Positions 1 to 8,423 of a DNA stretch of 34,138 nt are shown piece after piece; within the stretch, counting starts at the first letter, position 1, and the number at the start of each line of letters is the position of its first letter. A program made the translations under genes and the position numbers. Source of the DNA: Elusimicrobiota bacterium (lineage in GTDB: Bacteria > Elusimicrobiota > Elusimicrobia > UBA1565 > JACRDR01); assembly GCA_016207565.1 (NCBI GenBank), contig JACQPK010000193.1, forward strand, positions 1-34,138, given 5' to 3'. Below the pieces are notes generated by a model that saw only the letters and a list, made by a program, of their open reading frames with translations, was not told the DNA's origin and did no database searches.

Positions 1-1
1 G

Positions 2-739
2 CTGCCGACCGCGCCGGCCCCCACACCCCAGGAGCCCCCGAAACCGGTCTCGCCCGAGCAACTGCCCGAATTCGAGGTCAAGCTCGTCACGCCTCCGGCG
101 GCCGAGGCTCCGAAGGCCGCCCTTCCGCCTCCGGCTTCCCCGCCTCCGCCGCCTCCGGCCCCCGCCTTGGCCGCCGCGGCGCCGACACCTGCGGAGCCTC
201 CCAAGCCCACGGAGCCTCCGAAGGCGGCGGAGCCTCCGAAGCCGGCGGAACCCCCGAAGGCGGCGTTGTCCCCCAAGCCGGTCGAGGCCCCGACGCCCGG
301 GGCTGCCGCCGCGACGGGGGCCGGCGGGCCGGCGATCGCGGTCGAGCCGCCCGCGATCCCCGACAACACGCCGCCCGACCAGATCCGGCGCATCGCGTTC
401 TTGTTCGCGGGGACGCATAAGGCCAAGATGACCGAGTTCATCACGTTCTTGGACACGGTGGCGGTGAAGGTCTCGAAGAAGCCGATGTACGTGGAGCGGC
501 CGCTCCTCTGCTCGGTGAGCACGGCCGACGACCCGAAGCGCATCATCGACCGCGCCAAGGAGTCCGGGGCCAAGGGCGCCATCGCGATCCTGGACGGGCT
601 GCCGGACGGCTGGATCCGCGAGTTGGATGAAGCCGCGAGCGAGCAGGATTTCTTTTTCCGCGTCGTCGCCGCCGGGGACGTGGCCAAGCGTTCCGCCGCG
701 GTCGAGCTGTTGGTGGACATGATGCTGTTGCCCGGATGA
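2..739 (+). CDS. C-terminal part of a Pro/Ala-rich protein with a globular C-terminal domain (5' end outside window)
   Basis: Frame is open from base 2 (LPTAPAPTPQEPPKPVSPEQL...) through the listed ORF at 167 (whose start is a TTG) to TGA 737-739; PPKPxEPPK repeats then a non-repetitive domain ending VELLVDMMLLPG. Confidence 0.75.
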   Translation: MPTAPAPTPQEPPKPVSPEQLPEFEVKLVTPPAAEAPKAALPPPASPPPPPPAPALAAAAPTPAEPPKPTEPPKAAEPPKPAEPPKAALSPKPVEAPTPGAAAATGAGGPAIAVEPPAIPDNTPPDQIRRIAFLFAGTHKAKMTEFITFLDTVAVKVSKKPMYVERPLLCSVSTADDPKRIIDRAKESGAKGAIAILDGLPDGWIRELDEAASEQDFFFRVVAAGDVAKRSAAVELLVDMMLLPG

Positions 740-743
740 ACTT

Positions 744-3236
744 ATGGTCGAACTCTGGTCGATCGAACCGTCGCCGACGCCGAAGGACCCGTCGCGCCAC
801 ACCCTCTGGGTGAAGGGCCCGCTGGCGGACGTCCAGGCGTTGATCCGCCGCTTCGGCGCCATCTGCGGCCGCCCGCAGAAGGAGCGGCCGGACTCGGAGT
901 ACGATTTCAGCATCTACCTCCACGGCGCCGGCCCCGAGGCGCTCGGGCGCGTCGAGACCTGGCTCAAGACCGTGGGGCCCGAGGTCCCGTCGCCTTCGCC
1001 CGCGCGCGCGAGGCACGGCGCTCCCGGCAACGGCTCGTCCGGGGTCGCGACGCCTCCCCCGGTGTTTTTGCCGCCCCCGCCGGAGCCGGTTCCCGCGCCC
1101 GCGCCGGCCGGCCCGGAGAGCCTCTCGCCTGGGGAGCCGGTGAGCCCGCCGGAGCCCGCGCCCGAGATCCAAGAGCTCGCGCTTCCTCCCGCACTCCCGC
1201 CCGCGCCGGCGCTCGAGCCCGTCGCCGCCGAGCCCGCGCTTCCCGAGCCGGCCCTGCCCGCCCCCGGGCCGGCAGGCCCGGAGAGCCCCTCCTTTGGGGC
1301 ACCCGAGCCGGCAGGCCCGGAGAGCCCCTCCTTTGGGGCACCCGAGCCGGCAGGCCCGGAGAGCCCCTCCATGGTGGCGCCCGCTCCGACCGCCAATCCG
1401 TTCGACGCGCTGCTTCCCCCGATGCAGCCGCCGCCGTCCGCCAAGCCGGGCCTTTCCGCCTTCGCGGACTTGGCCTCTCCCGGAACCCCGCCGCCCGCCG
1501 AGGCGGCGTTGCCGGAGATCGGGGCCGTCCCGCCGCTCCCGGTGCAGGAGCCGGAGCCCGCCCCGCTCATGCGCACGCCCACGCCGCCGCCGGCGCAAGC
1601 CCCCGCCGCCGAGGCGCCCGCGCCCGGCGACAACCCGTTTATGATCCCGCCGCCGCTGTCGGAGGCGCCGTCATGGCCGGGCGAGTCTCCGACGGCGACC
1701 CAGGGCGCGACGGGCGGGCCGCCTCCGTTGACCGAGGCGCCCGCGTGGGGGCCGTCCACGACCGGCGGTCCGGCTCCCGGTCCGGCCCTCGGGCCCGGCG
1801 ACTCGCCGTTCACGAACCTCCCGCCCGCGCCGTCGGTGTTCCCCGTGCCGCAGGAGCCCACGCCGGCCGCGCCCGAGGCGGCGCCGGCTCCCGCGCCGAT
1901 GGAGATGCCCTCGATCGCGCCGGCCCCCGCTCCGGCCGCCGGGCCGGCGATCGCGGCCGTGCCGGCCGCCGAGGGTCCGATGCCGGAGACTCTCACGGCG
2001 CTCGCCCCGAGTCCCCTCGGCGAGCTCTTCGGCGCGGCGCTGCCGCTCAACCCCTTCTATACGATGGACACGCTTCAGGTCGGGTCCTTCAACCGCTTCT
2101 CGCACGCCGCGAGCATGTCGGTGATCTCGAACCCGGGCGCGATGTACAACCCGCTGTTCTTGTTCGGGGGGCCGGGCGTGGGAAAGACCCACTTGCTCCA
2201 CGCCATCGGCAAGGCGCTCCAGGAGCCGAACCCTTCGGACACCCTCTTCGTCACCACGGGTCCGAGGCTCGCGCGCGCCGTCGCGGAGGCCAAGAAGGCG
2301 GGCCGGGTGGCGGAGATCGAGGCGTTCGCGAAGAAAGCCCGGGCGATCCTGATCGACGACATCCACGTGCTGGGCGTCAATGAGCACAACCAGGAGGCCT
2401 TGGCGCAGCTCCTCGCTTCCTGCTTCTCGTCGGCCAAACAGGTCGTCATGACCTCGGTCTATCCGCCACGCGCGTTGGGCGCCCTCGAGGAGGCGCTGCG
2501 CTTCCAGATCAGCGCGGGCTGGTCCGTGGACATGAAGCCCGTCACGCTCGAGGTGCAGAAGGAGATCCTCGGGCCCACGATGGCGCGCGCCGGCTTCGAG
2601 CTCGACGCGGCGCTCATCGACGGCATCATCCCGAAGCTGGAAGGCTCCTTCGGCGAGCTGAACCGCTGGTCCGACCGCCTGCGAGCGCTGCTCGAGCTGC
2701 GCGCGCTGAACCACCAGCCTTCCTCGCTCCAAGACCTGTTCCCGATCCTGCTCATGCCCGACGTGCCGGCGACGGCCCCCGCTCCGACCGAGGAGATCCA
2801 GTCCCTCCTGGAGGCCATGCAGCCCAACCCGCAGGACGCGAAGGCGCTGCCGACCGCCGTCTTCTTCCCGCAGGGACGCGATGTGCACGGCGAGTTCATC
2901 GCACGCCAGTTCCATGCGGTGATGTCCCAGAACAAGTGGCCGATCGTCCTCAAGATCGTGCACTCGCAGCCGTACGACCCCGAGCAGCTCTTCGGCGTGC
3001 CGTTCGTGATCGGGGACGCCACGCACGACGCCGGCGCGCGCGTCGCGCTCGTGCTCGGCCCCAACCCCGGCTCCGGGCTCGCGTCCCGCGAGGTCGAGTT
3101 CCAGCACGCGGTCCAGCATCTGCTCGAGGGGATCGACCTCCGGGTCGGCTGGGTGAACTTCCTCAAGATCAAAGAGGTGGGTCCGTACTTCCGCGCGGGC
3201 CTCGACGTCTTCGGGGTGTTCCGGAGCCACGCATGA
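744..3236 (+). CDS. DnaA-like AAA+ ATPase domain protein with long Pro/Ala-rich N-terminal region and unknown C-terminal domain
   Basis: Translation has NPFYTMDTLQVGSFNRFSHAAS, Walker A GGPGVGKTHLLHAIG, Walker B ILIDDIHVL, and GELNRWSDRLRAL resembling the DnaA lid; no recognisable DnaA domain IV HTH at the C-terminus. Confidence 0.8.
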   Translation: MVELWSIEPSPTPKDPSRHTLWVKGPLADVQALIRRFGAICGRPQKERPDSEYDFSIYLHGAGPEALGRVETWLKTVGPEVPSPSPARARHGAPGNGSSGVATPPPVFLPPPPEPVPAPAPAGPESLSPGEPVSPPEPAPEIQELALPPALPPAPALEPVAAEPALPEPALPAPGPAGPESPSFGAPEPAGPESPSFGAPEPAGPESPSMVAPAPTANPFDALLPPMQPPPSAKPGLSAFADLASPGTPPPAEAALPEIGAVPPLPVQEPEPAPLMRTPTPPPAQAPAAEAPAPGDNPFMIPPPLSEAPSWPGESPTATQGATGGPPPLTEAPAWGPSTTGGPAPGPALGPGDSPFTNLPPAPSVFPVPQEPTPAAPEAAPAPAPMEMPSIAPAPAPAAGPAIAAVPAAEGPMPETLTALAPSPLGELFGAALPLNPFYTMDTLQVGSFNRFSHAASMSVISNPGAMYNPLFLFGGPGVGKTHLLHAIGKALQEPNPSDTLFVTTGPRLARAVAEAKKAGRVAEIEAFAKKARAILIDDIHVLGVNEHNQEALAQLLASCFSSAKQVVMTSVYPPRALGALEEALRFQISAGWSVDMKPVTLEVQKEILGPTMARAGFELDAALIDGIIPKLEGSFGELNRWSDRLRALLELRALNHQPSSLQDLFPILLMPDVPATAPAPTEEIQSLLEAMQPNPQDAKALPTAVFFPQGRDVHGEFIARQFHAVMSQNKWPIVLKIVHSQPYDPEQLFGVPFVIGDATHDAGARVALVLGPNPGSGLASREVEFQHAVQHLLEGIDLRVGWVNFLKIKEVGPYFRAGLDVFGVFRSHA
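1269..1370 (+). repeat. 39-bp tandem repeat (2 full copies + 24-bp partial) inside the Pro-rich region
   Basis: ccggcaggcccggagagcccctcctttggggcacccgag at 1269 and 1308, partial at 1347; encodes AGPESPSFGAPEP repeats. Confidence 0.9.
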
Positions 3237-5122
3237 GCGAGCTCGCCTGGGCCCTCGTCGGAGCCTCCGCCGCCTTCGGGGTCTATTGGTGGCGGCGGCT
3301 CGCGCAGGCCGGCCCGTCCCTCGGGGAGGGCCCGGCGCGGCACGCCGGCGTGCCAAGCTCGCGGCTCGCGCAGGAGCTGCTCGCGTCGGCCCGGCTGCCG
3401 TCGGATCCCGTGTTGTTCGACGAGATCCTGCGCAGCGGGGCGGACCGGCTCTTGTCGCGCGCCGAAGGACTCTCGATGGCGGTCTGGAAGCGCGGGGAGG
3501 GCGGGGACGCGCTGGTGTACAGGACGGGGGCGCTCGCCGGTCTTTCCTCCGATGAGCTGCGGCTCTCGGAGCGTCATTGGGAGTCCGCCGCGAGCCTGCC
3601 TCGCGGAGTCGATTGGCGCGGCAACCTCACGCTCTTGTCGGAGCCGGCGGCCGCGCGGGGTCTCGGCGCGGCCCGCGTGCTCGCGTGGGGCGGGGGGAAC
3701 CTGCGGGGGCTGCTGGTCGCCGCCGAGCCGGACGCCGGCGGGCGTACGATCGACTCCGCCGGCGGCGACCTCGACCTGCTCGCCGCCCATTTCGGCGCGG
3801 CCGCCGCGCTGGCCCTGAGCCTCTGGGAGATGCAGCGCTCGAAGAAGCGCCTCGAGGGGGGGTTGACGACCCTGCACGAGGTCGCGTCCACGATCGCGGC
3901 TCCCCGGTCGGGCGGCGGCGACAGCCTCAGCGCCGTCGTCTCGATCGTGGCCAAGGCCCTCAACGCCGACCTGTGCGCGTTCCTGCTCTACGACGAGAAG
4001 GCGGGAGAGCTCGTCGTGCAGCCCGGGGCCTACGGGCTCAGCGGCGACGAGGGCTCGCTCTACCGGCTGCCGCTCGACAAGGAGGAGGCCTCCTCCGTCC
4101 GCGTCTTCCGCTCCGGCATCCCCTTCATGACCGGCGACGCTCTCAACGACCCGCGCGTCGTCCAGCAGTACGCCCGCCTGTGGAAATGCCATTCGCTCAT
4201 CGTCGTGCCCCTCACGCTCGAGGGCCGGCGTATCGGCGTGCTCAGGGTCGGCAGCTTCCAACGAGGCTTCTTCAGCCCGGAGCAGATGGAGTTCGTGCAG
4301 CTCCTCGCCGAGGAGGCGGTGGTCGTCCTCGAGAGCGCGATGCTGACCCGCAAGCTCGAGGAGACCAACCAGCGCTTGGGGGAAGTGAACCGGATCAAGG
4401 ACGATTTCGTGTCGACGGTCAGTCACGAGTTCAAGACGCCGCTGACGTCGATCAAGGGCTTTACTACCGTCATGCTCGAGGAGACGGCGGGCCCCCTGAC
4501 GCTCGAGCAGAAGCGTTTCCTCACGATCATCGCCAACGCCTGCGACCGGCTCACGATGCTCGTCGGGGATCTCCTCGACATCGCGCGTCTGGAGGGCGGC
4601 GCCCGGATGGAGTTCGGCCCCGTCTCTCTGGTGGAAGCGTTGCGCCACTGCCGGGAGGTGCACCAGTGGCAGGCGGACGGCCGGTCCATCGAGTTCCGCG
4701 TCGAGTTCCCGGAGGGCCTGCCCTCGGTGCGCGGAGACGGGCGGTGGCTGCGCCAGGTCCTCGACAACCTGGTCTCCAACGCGATCAAGTTCACGCCGCC
4801 GGGCGGCCAGGTGACGGTGGCGGGCCGCGAGCGCGGGGACGCGGTGGAGCTGACGGTCTCCGACACGGGCGTCGGCATCGCGCCGGAGGACCAGGGGCAC
4901 ATTTTCGAGAAGTTCTACCGGGCCCGCAACCGCGCTACCGTGAACGCGCCGGGCACGGGGCTGGGCCTGGCGATCGCGAAGGCGGTCGTCGAGAAGCACG
5001 AGGGGAAGATCTGGTTCGAGTCCGAGGCCGGACGCGGAACGACGTTCCACGTGCTCCTGCCCGCGTCGGTGAGGCCGGGAGATCCGCAGGAGACCGTTTC
5101 GTCGGCGAGTGAGTCGCATTAG
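3233..5122 (+). CDS. Membrane-anchored GAF-domain sensor histidine kinase
   Basis: N-terminal hydrophobic segment ELAWALVGASAAFGVYWW; GAF-like region; HisKA motif FVSTVSHEFKTPLTSIKGF; HATPase motifs LDNLVSNAIKFTPPGG, DTGVGIAPED, GTGLGLAIAK. ATGA overlap with the upstream gene. Confidence 0.92.
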   Translation: MSELAWALVGASAAFGVYWWRRLAQAGPSLGEGPARHAGVPSSRLAQELLASARLPSDPVLFDEILRSGADRLLSRAEGLSMAVWKRGEGGDALVYRTGALAGLSSDELRLSERHWESAASLPRGVDWRGNLTLLSEPAAARGLGAARVLAWGGGNLRGLLVAAEPDAGGRTIDSAGGDLDLLAAHFGAAAALALSLWEMQRSKKRLEGGLTTLHEVASTIAAPRSGGGDSLSAVVSIVAKALNADLCAFLLYDEKAGELVVQPGAYGLSGDEGSLYRLPLDKEEASSVRVFRSGIPFMTGDALNDPRVVQQYARLWKCHSLIVVPLTLEGRRIGVLRVGSFQRGFFSPEQMEFVQLLAEEAVVVLESAMLTRKLEETNQRLGEVNRIKDDFVSTVSHEFKTPLTSIKGFTTVMLEETAGPLTLEQKRFLTIIANACDRLTMLVGDLLDIARLEGGARMEFGPVSLVEALRHCREVHQWQADGRSIEFRVEFPEGLPSVRGDGRWLRQVLDNLVSNAIKFTPPGGQVTVAGRERGDAVELTVSDTGVGIAPEDQGHIFEKFYRARNRATVNAPGTGLGLAIAKAVVEKHEGKIWFESEAGRGTTFHVLLPASVRPGDPQETVSSASESH

Positions 5123-5134
5123 GGGGAAAGAGAG

Positions 5135-5584
5135 ATGAGAATCAACGTCGTCGTTGCTTCGGTGCTGGCGTTGGCGTTCGCGGGGGCCGCTTGCGGCGGG
5201 CCGCAGAGCCGCGTGAAGAAGGGGCAGGTCCAGAACACGATCGATCAGGACCCGACCCGCAAGAGCTATCTGGAGACCATCGGCATCGGCGCGTCCGATC
5301 CGAACCTGCCGTCGGACACGCAGCGGAAGTCCCTCGCTCGGGACGCCGCCATCGTGAAGGCCCAGTACGAGATGCTCGCGATGGTCAAGGGCGTCCAGCT
5401 CGAGGGCGGCGTGACCGTCTCTCGCGCCATCGAGACGGACTCGACGCTCGAGGCGAAGCTCAAGGAGTCCATCAAGGGCGCCGAGGTCATCAAGAGCGAG
5501 TTCACCGCCGATAACGGCTGCGTCGTGACGATCCGGCTCCCGAAGAAGCGCCTCGAGGAAATGATGGGAGTAAAGTTCAAGTGA
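5135..5584 (+). CDS. LPP20-like lipoprotein
   Basis: Lipobox-like signal MRINVVVASVLALAFAGAACGG; ETIGIGASDPNLPSDTQRKSLARDAAIVKAQYEM resembles LPP20-family proteins; AGAGAG-type SD upstream (ggggaaagagag). Confidence 0.7.
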   Translation: MRINVVVASVLALAFAGAACGGPQSRVKKGQVQNTIDQDPTRKSYLETIGIGASDPNLPSDTQRKSLARDAAIVKAQYEMLAMVKGVQLEGGVTVSRAIETDSTLEAKLKESIKGAEVIKSEFTADNGCVVTIRLPKKRLEEMMGVKFK

Positions 5585-6654
5585 GATTCCGACAGCGGCT
5601 ATGGAGCGTGGCCGCTGTCGCGGCCACGCTCCTGGCCGGATGCGCGCACGACCGGCTGAGGCTCGGGAAGGGCGAGGAAGGAGAGGTCATCGAGGCGGAG
5701 GGCTGGTCGCCGATCGATGCCCAAGACGAGATCGGCACCAAGCAGCGGGCCCTCGCCGAGGCTCAGAAGAAGGCGGTGGAGCGCGTCGTCGGCGTGTTCA
5801 TCTCGGCGAAGACCCGGGTGGATCAGGCCGTCAACGTGGACAGCCGCATCCTCGCCAACATCAAGGGCTACATCCGCAAGTACGACGTGGTGAAGGAGCG
5901 CAAGGAGGCCGGGTTCCACAAGACGACGATCCGGGCCTTGGTGCTCTACCGGAAGATCGGAGAGGACTTAAAGGAGCTCGGGCTCGTGCGGCCTCCTCCT
6001 CCTCCGGGCAACCCCCGGGTCGCCGTGCGCATCCAGGCGAAATCCAAGGAGAAGGCCGCGGCGGCGGAGGCCGCGGCGCACGGAGTCCGTCGCGGGCTGC
6101 TCGAGCGGGGGTTCCAGGTCGTCGACGAGGACGAGAAGGAGAACAAGGCGGACGTCCTCGTCACCGGCGACGCGGAGGCGTATCCGATCGAGGACGCCCG
6201 GCTGGCGGGTTTCCGCTCCATGCGCGCGCGGGTGACCGTGAAGGCGACGAAGGCGGGCGGGCAGGTGATGTCGCACAAGACCCAGGAGGCCTCGGGTCTC
6301 GATCCGTCCGCCGAGGTCGCCGAGGGGAAGGCGTACGACAGCGCGGGCGCGCTGGCCGGGGAGGCCTTGGCCAACGAGCTGAACTCGCTCCTCAAGGGAC
6401 GCGTGAACGTGACGGTGCGGGTCCTCGGCCTCAAGGACTTGGGCGAGGCGCAGCGTTTCATCGACGACCTGCGGAACAATCCCGGGATCGACGCGGTCAC
6501 CCTGTCGACCTACGGGGAAGGCCGCGCGGTCCTCGACGTGATGACGGAGGACGTCGCGGGCGAGGAGCTCGCGGCGATCATCCTGCGGATGAAGAAGTAC
6601 GACCTGCTCGCGAAGTCCGTCTCGGCGTACGAGGTCGAAGTGGAAGGGCGGTAG
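5581..6654 (+). CDS. Lipoprotein with FlgT-like N-terminal domain
   Basis: GTG start overlapping upstream TGA; lipobox LLAGCAHD; ALAEAQKKAVERVVGVFISAKT...ILANIKGYIRKYDVVKERKE pattern typical of FlgT-like domains. Confidence 0.65.
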   Translation: MRFRQRLWSVAAVAATLLAGCAHDRLRLGKGEEGEVIEAEGWSPIDAQDEIGTKQRALAEAQKKAVERVVGVFISAKTRVDQAVNVDSRILANIKGYIRKYDVVKERKEAGFHKTTIRALVLYRKIGEDLKELGLVRPPPPPGNPRVAVRIQAKSKEKAAAAEAAAHGVRRGLLERGFQVVDEDEKENKADVLVTGDAEAYPIEDARLAGFRSMRARVTVKATKAGGQVMSHKTQEASGLDPSAEVAEGKAYDSAGALAGEALANELNSLLKGRVNVTVRVLGLKDLGEAQRFIDDLRNNPGIDAVTLSTYGEGRAVLDVMTEDVAGEELAAIILRMKKYDLLAKSVSAYEVEVEGR

Positions 6655-6679
6655 GCCGGCTCCCGGGGACTCCGGCACC

Positions 6680-7294
6680 ATGGGACAGCGGCGAACGGCA
6701 GTGTTGGTTCTCTCGGCTCTGGCCTGGGGCTGCGCGTCGCGTCACACGGTGCGGTACGTCGCTCCGGACTACGCGGCGAAGGCGCCGCCCCGGGTCGCCG
6801 TGCTGCCGTTCGACAACCGGAGCGTGGACCTGCTCGGTCCCGAGATCCTGCGGAAGCTGGTGCACGCGGGGCTCGCGGAGCGGGGCTACGAGCCGGTGCC
6901 TTTGGACGCGGTGGACGCCGGGCTCGACGGGCTCGGGATCCACGAGGGCGGGCAGCTCGCGGGACTGGAGCCCGGCGCGGTGGCCGAGGCCCTCAGCGCG
7001 GAAGGGCTGTTGTACGGGACCGTCGAGGAGTTCACGATGCAGAACGTGGGCTTCGTCGTCCGGCGGGCGGTGCGGCTGAGCCTGAGGCTCGTGCTCGCGC
7101 CCGCCGGGGAACGGTTGTGGGAGGACACGGGAGAGGGGATGACGGGGAAGGTGACGCTCGACAAGAAGGAGGCGCAGCGTACGTTCATCGAGGGCGTGCT
7201 CACGCGAGGCCTCGAGAACCTGTTCCACACGCCGCTGATGCCGGAGTCGAAGGCGGCGGTGCGTGATCTGTTTTCTAGACTTCCTAGGAGGTAG
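6680..7294 (+). CDS. DUF799/GNA1162-like lipoprotein
   Basis: Lipobox LAWGCAS; RVAVLPFDNRSVDLLGPEILRKLVHAGLAERGYEPVPLDAVDAGLDGLGIHEGGQ resembles the DUF799 (GNA1162) family; directly upstream of a CsgG homologue, as in known gene neighbourhoods. Confidence 0.7.
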   Translation: MGQRRTAVLVLSALAWGCASRHTVRYVAPDYAAKAPPRVAVLPFDNRSVDLLGPEILRKLVHAGLAERGYEPVPLDAVDAGLDGLGIHEGGQLAGLEPGAVAEALSAEGLLYGTVEEFTMQNVGFVVRRAVRLSLRLVLAPAGERLWEDTGEGMTGKVTLDKKEAQRTFIEGVLTRGLENLFHTPLMPESKAAVRDLFSRLPRR

Positions 7295-7298
7295 TGCT

Positions 7299-8231
7299 AT
7301 GCGGAAGGGCGGTCTGATCGCGGCCACGGTGTTGGTCGCAGCGTGCGCGCCGAGCGCGTCGGTGAAGCGGAAGCAGGCGATGACGGCGACGGAGACCGAG
7401 AGAGTCGAGTCGAAGTTCACCGGACCCAAGCGCCGGATCGCCGTCGTCGACTTCGAGAACAAGACGGCGTACGGGCAGAACCGACTGGGGTCGGCCGCCA
7501 CCGACGTCTTGATCACGGAGCTCGCGAAGACCGGCAAATTCGTCGTCGTCGAGCGCGACAAGCTGAACAAGGTCCTCGACGAGCAGAAGTTCCAGGCGAC
7601 CGGCGCGGTCGACCCCCGGACCGTCGTCAAGATCGGCAAGATCCTCGGCGTCAACGCGATCGTCACGGGCGTCATCTCGCAGTTCGGCGAAAAGACCCAG
7701 GGCTCGGACTATCTGATCGTCCAGCGCAAGACGCAGATCGCGGAGACGACCATCGACGTCCGCGTCGTCGACACGGAGACGGGACAGGTCCTCTACGCGG
7801 ACTCCGGCAAGGGCGCCGGGAAGTCCACGCTGCGCAACGTCCTCGGCATGGGCGGCCGCGGCGGCTACGACGAGACGCTCGCGGGCGACACGCTCCGCGC
7901 GGCGATCGTGCAGTTCACCGACAACATCGTCAGCCAGGTGAACAAGAAGCCGTGGTCCTGCCGCATCGCGGCGGTCAAGAGCGACAAGCTCTACCTGAAC
8001 GCGGGCCCGACGATGGGGGTCGAGCGCGGCATGGAGCTCGACTGCTTCCATCTCGGCGCCGAGGTCCTCGATCCGACGACGGGGCTCGTCCTCGGAAACG
8101 AGGAGGTCTCCTTGGGCCGCGCCGTCGTGGAGGGTCCGCTCGGCGACAGCGGCGAGGGCTCGATCGCGCGCCTCACGCGCGCCTCCGGCCCCAGCCCGAC
8201 CGCTAAAGACATCTGCCGCCTGGCTCAATAA
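7299..8231 (+). CDS. CsgG family outer-membrane secretion lipoprotein
   Basis: SD aggagg at 7287-7292; lipobox VLVAACAPS; KRRIAVVDFENKTAYG...LITELAKTGKFVVVERDKLNKVLDEQKFQATGAVDPRTVVKIGKILGVNAIVTGVIS is characteristic of CsgG. Confidence 0.9.
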   Translation: MRKGGLIAATVLVAACAPSASVKRKQAMTATETERVESKFTGPKRRIAVVDFENKTAYGQNRLGSAATDVLITELAKTGKFVVVERDKLNKVLDEQKFQATGAVDPRTVVKIGKILGVNAIVTGVISQFGEKTQGSDYLIVQRKTQIAETTIDVRVVDTETGQVLYADSGKGAGKSTLRNVLGMGGRGGYDETLAGDTLRAAIVQFTDNIVSQVNKKPWSCRIAAVKSDKLYLNAGPTMGVERGMELDCFHLGAEVLDPTTGLVLGNEEVSLGRAVVEGPLGDSGEGSIARLTRASGPSPTAKDICRLAQ

Positions 8232-8375
8232 ACGGAGGAACGCAGAGGTACGCAAAGGAAATGACGGAAAGGATCGCAGAGGACAGCCAGGGGGAACTGG
8301 GGGATTTTCACCCCTTATCCGTCCTTCGCGCCCCTTTCCGTAACTTCCCTCTGCGTACCTCTGCGATACTCCGTT
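8231..8375. repeat. Long imperfect inverted repeat (arms about 42-43 nt, extendable) in the csgG-comM intergenic region
   Basis: 8231-8272 aacggaggaacgcagaggtacgcaaaggaaatgacggaaagg versus reverse complement of 8333-8375 aacggagtatcgcagaggtacgcagagggaagttacggaaagg; about 37 of 43 aligned positions match. Confidence 0.85.
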
Positions 8376-8423
8376 CTCGACGGGGAAGGGAACTTTTTCG
8401 GGCGTTTGGCGTATCTATGGGGG

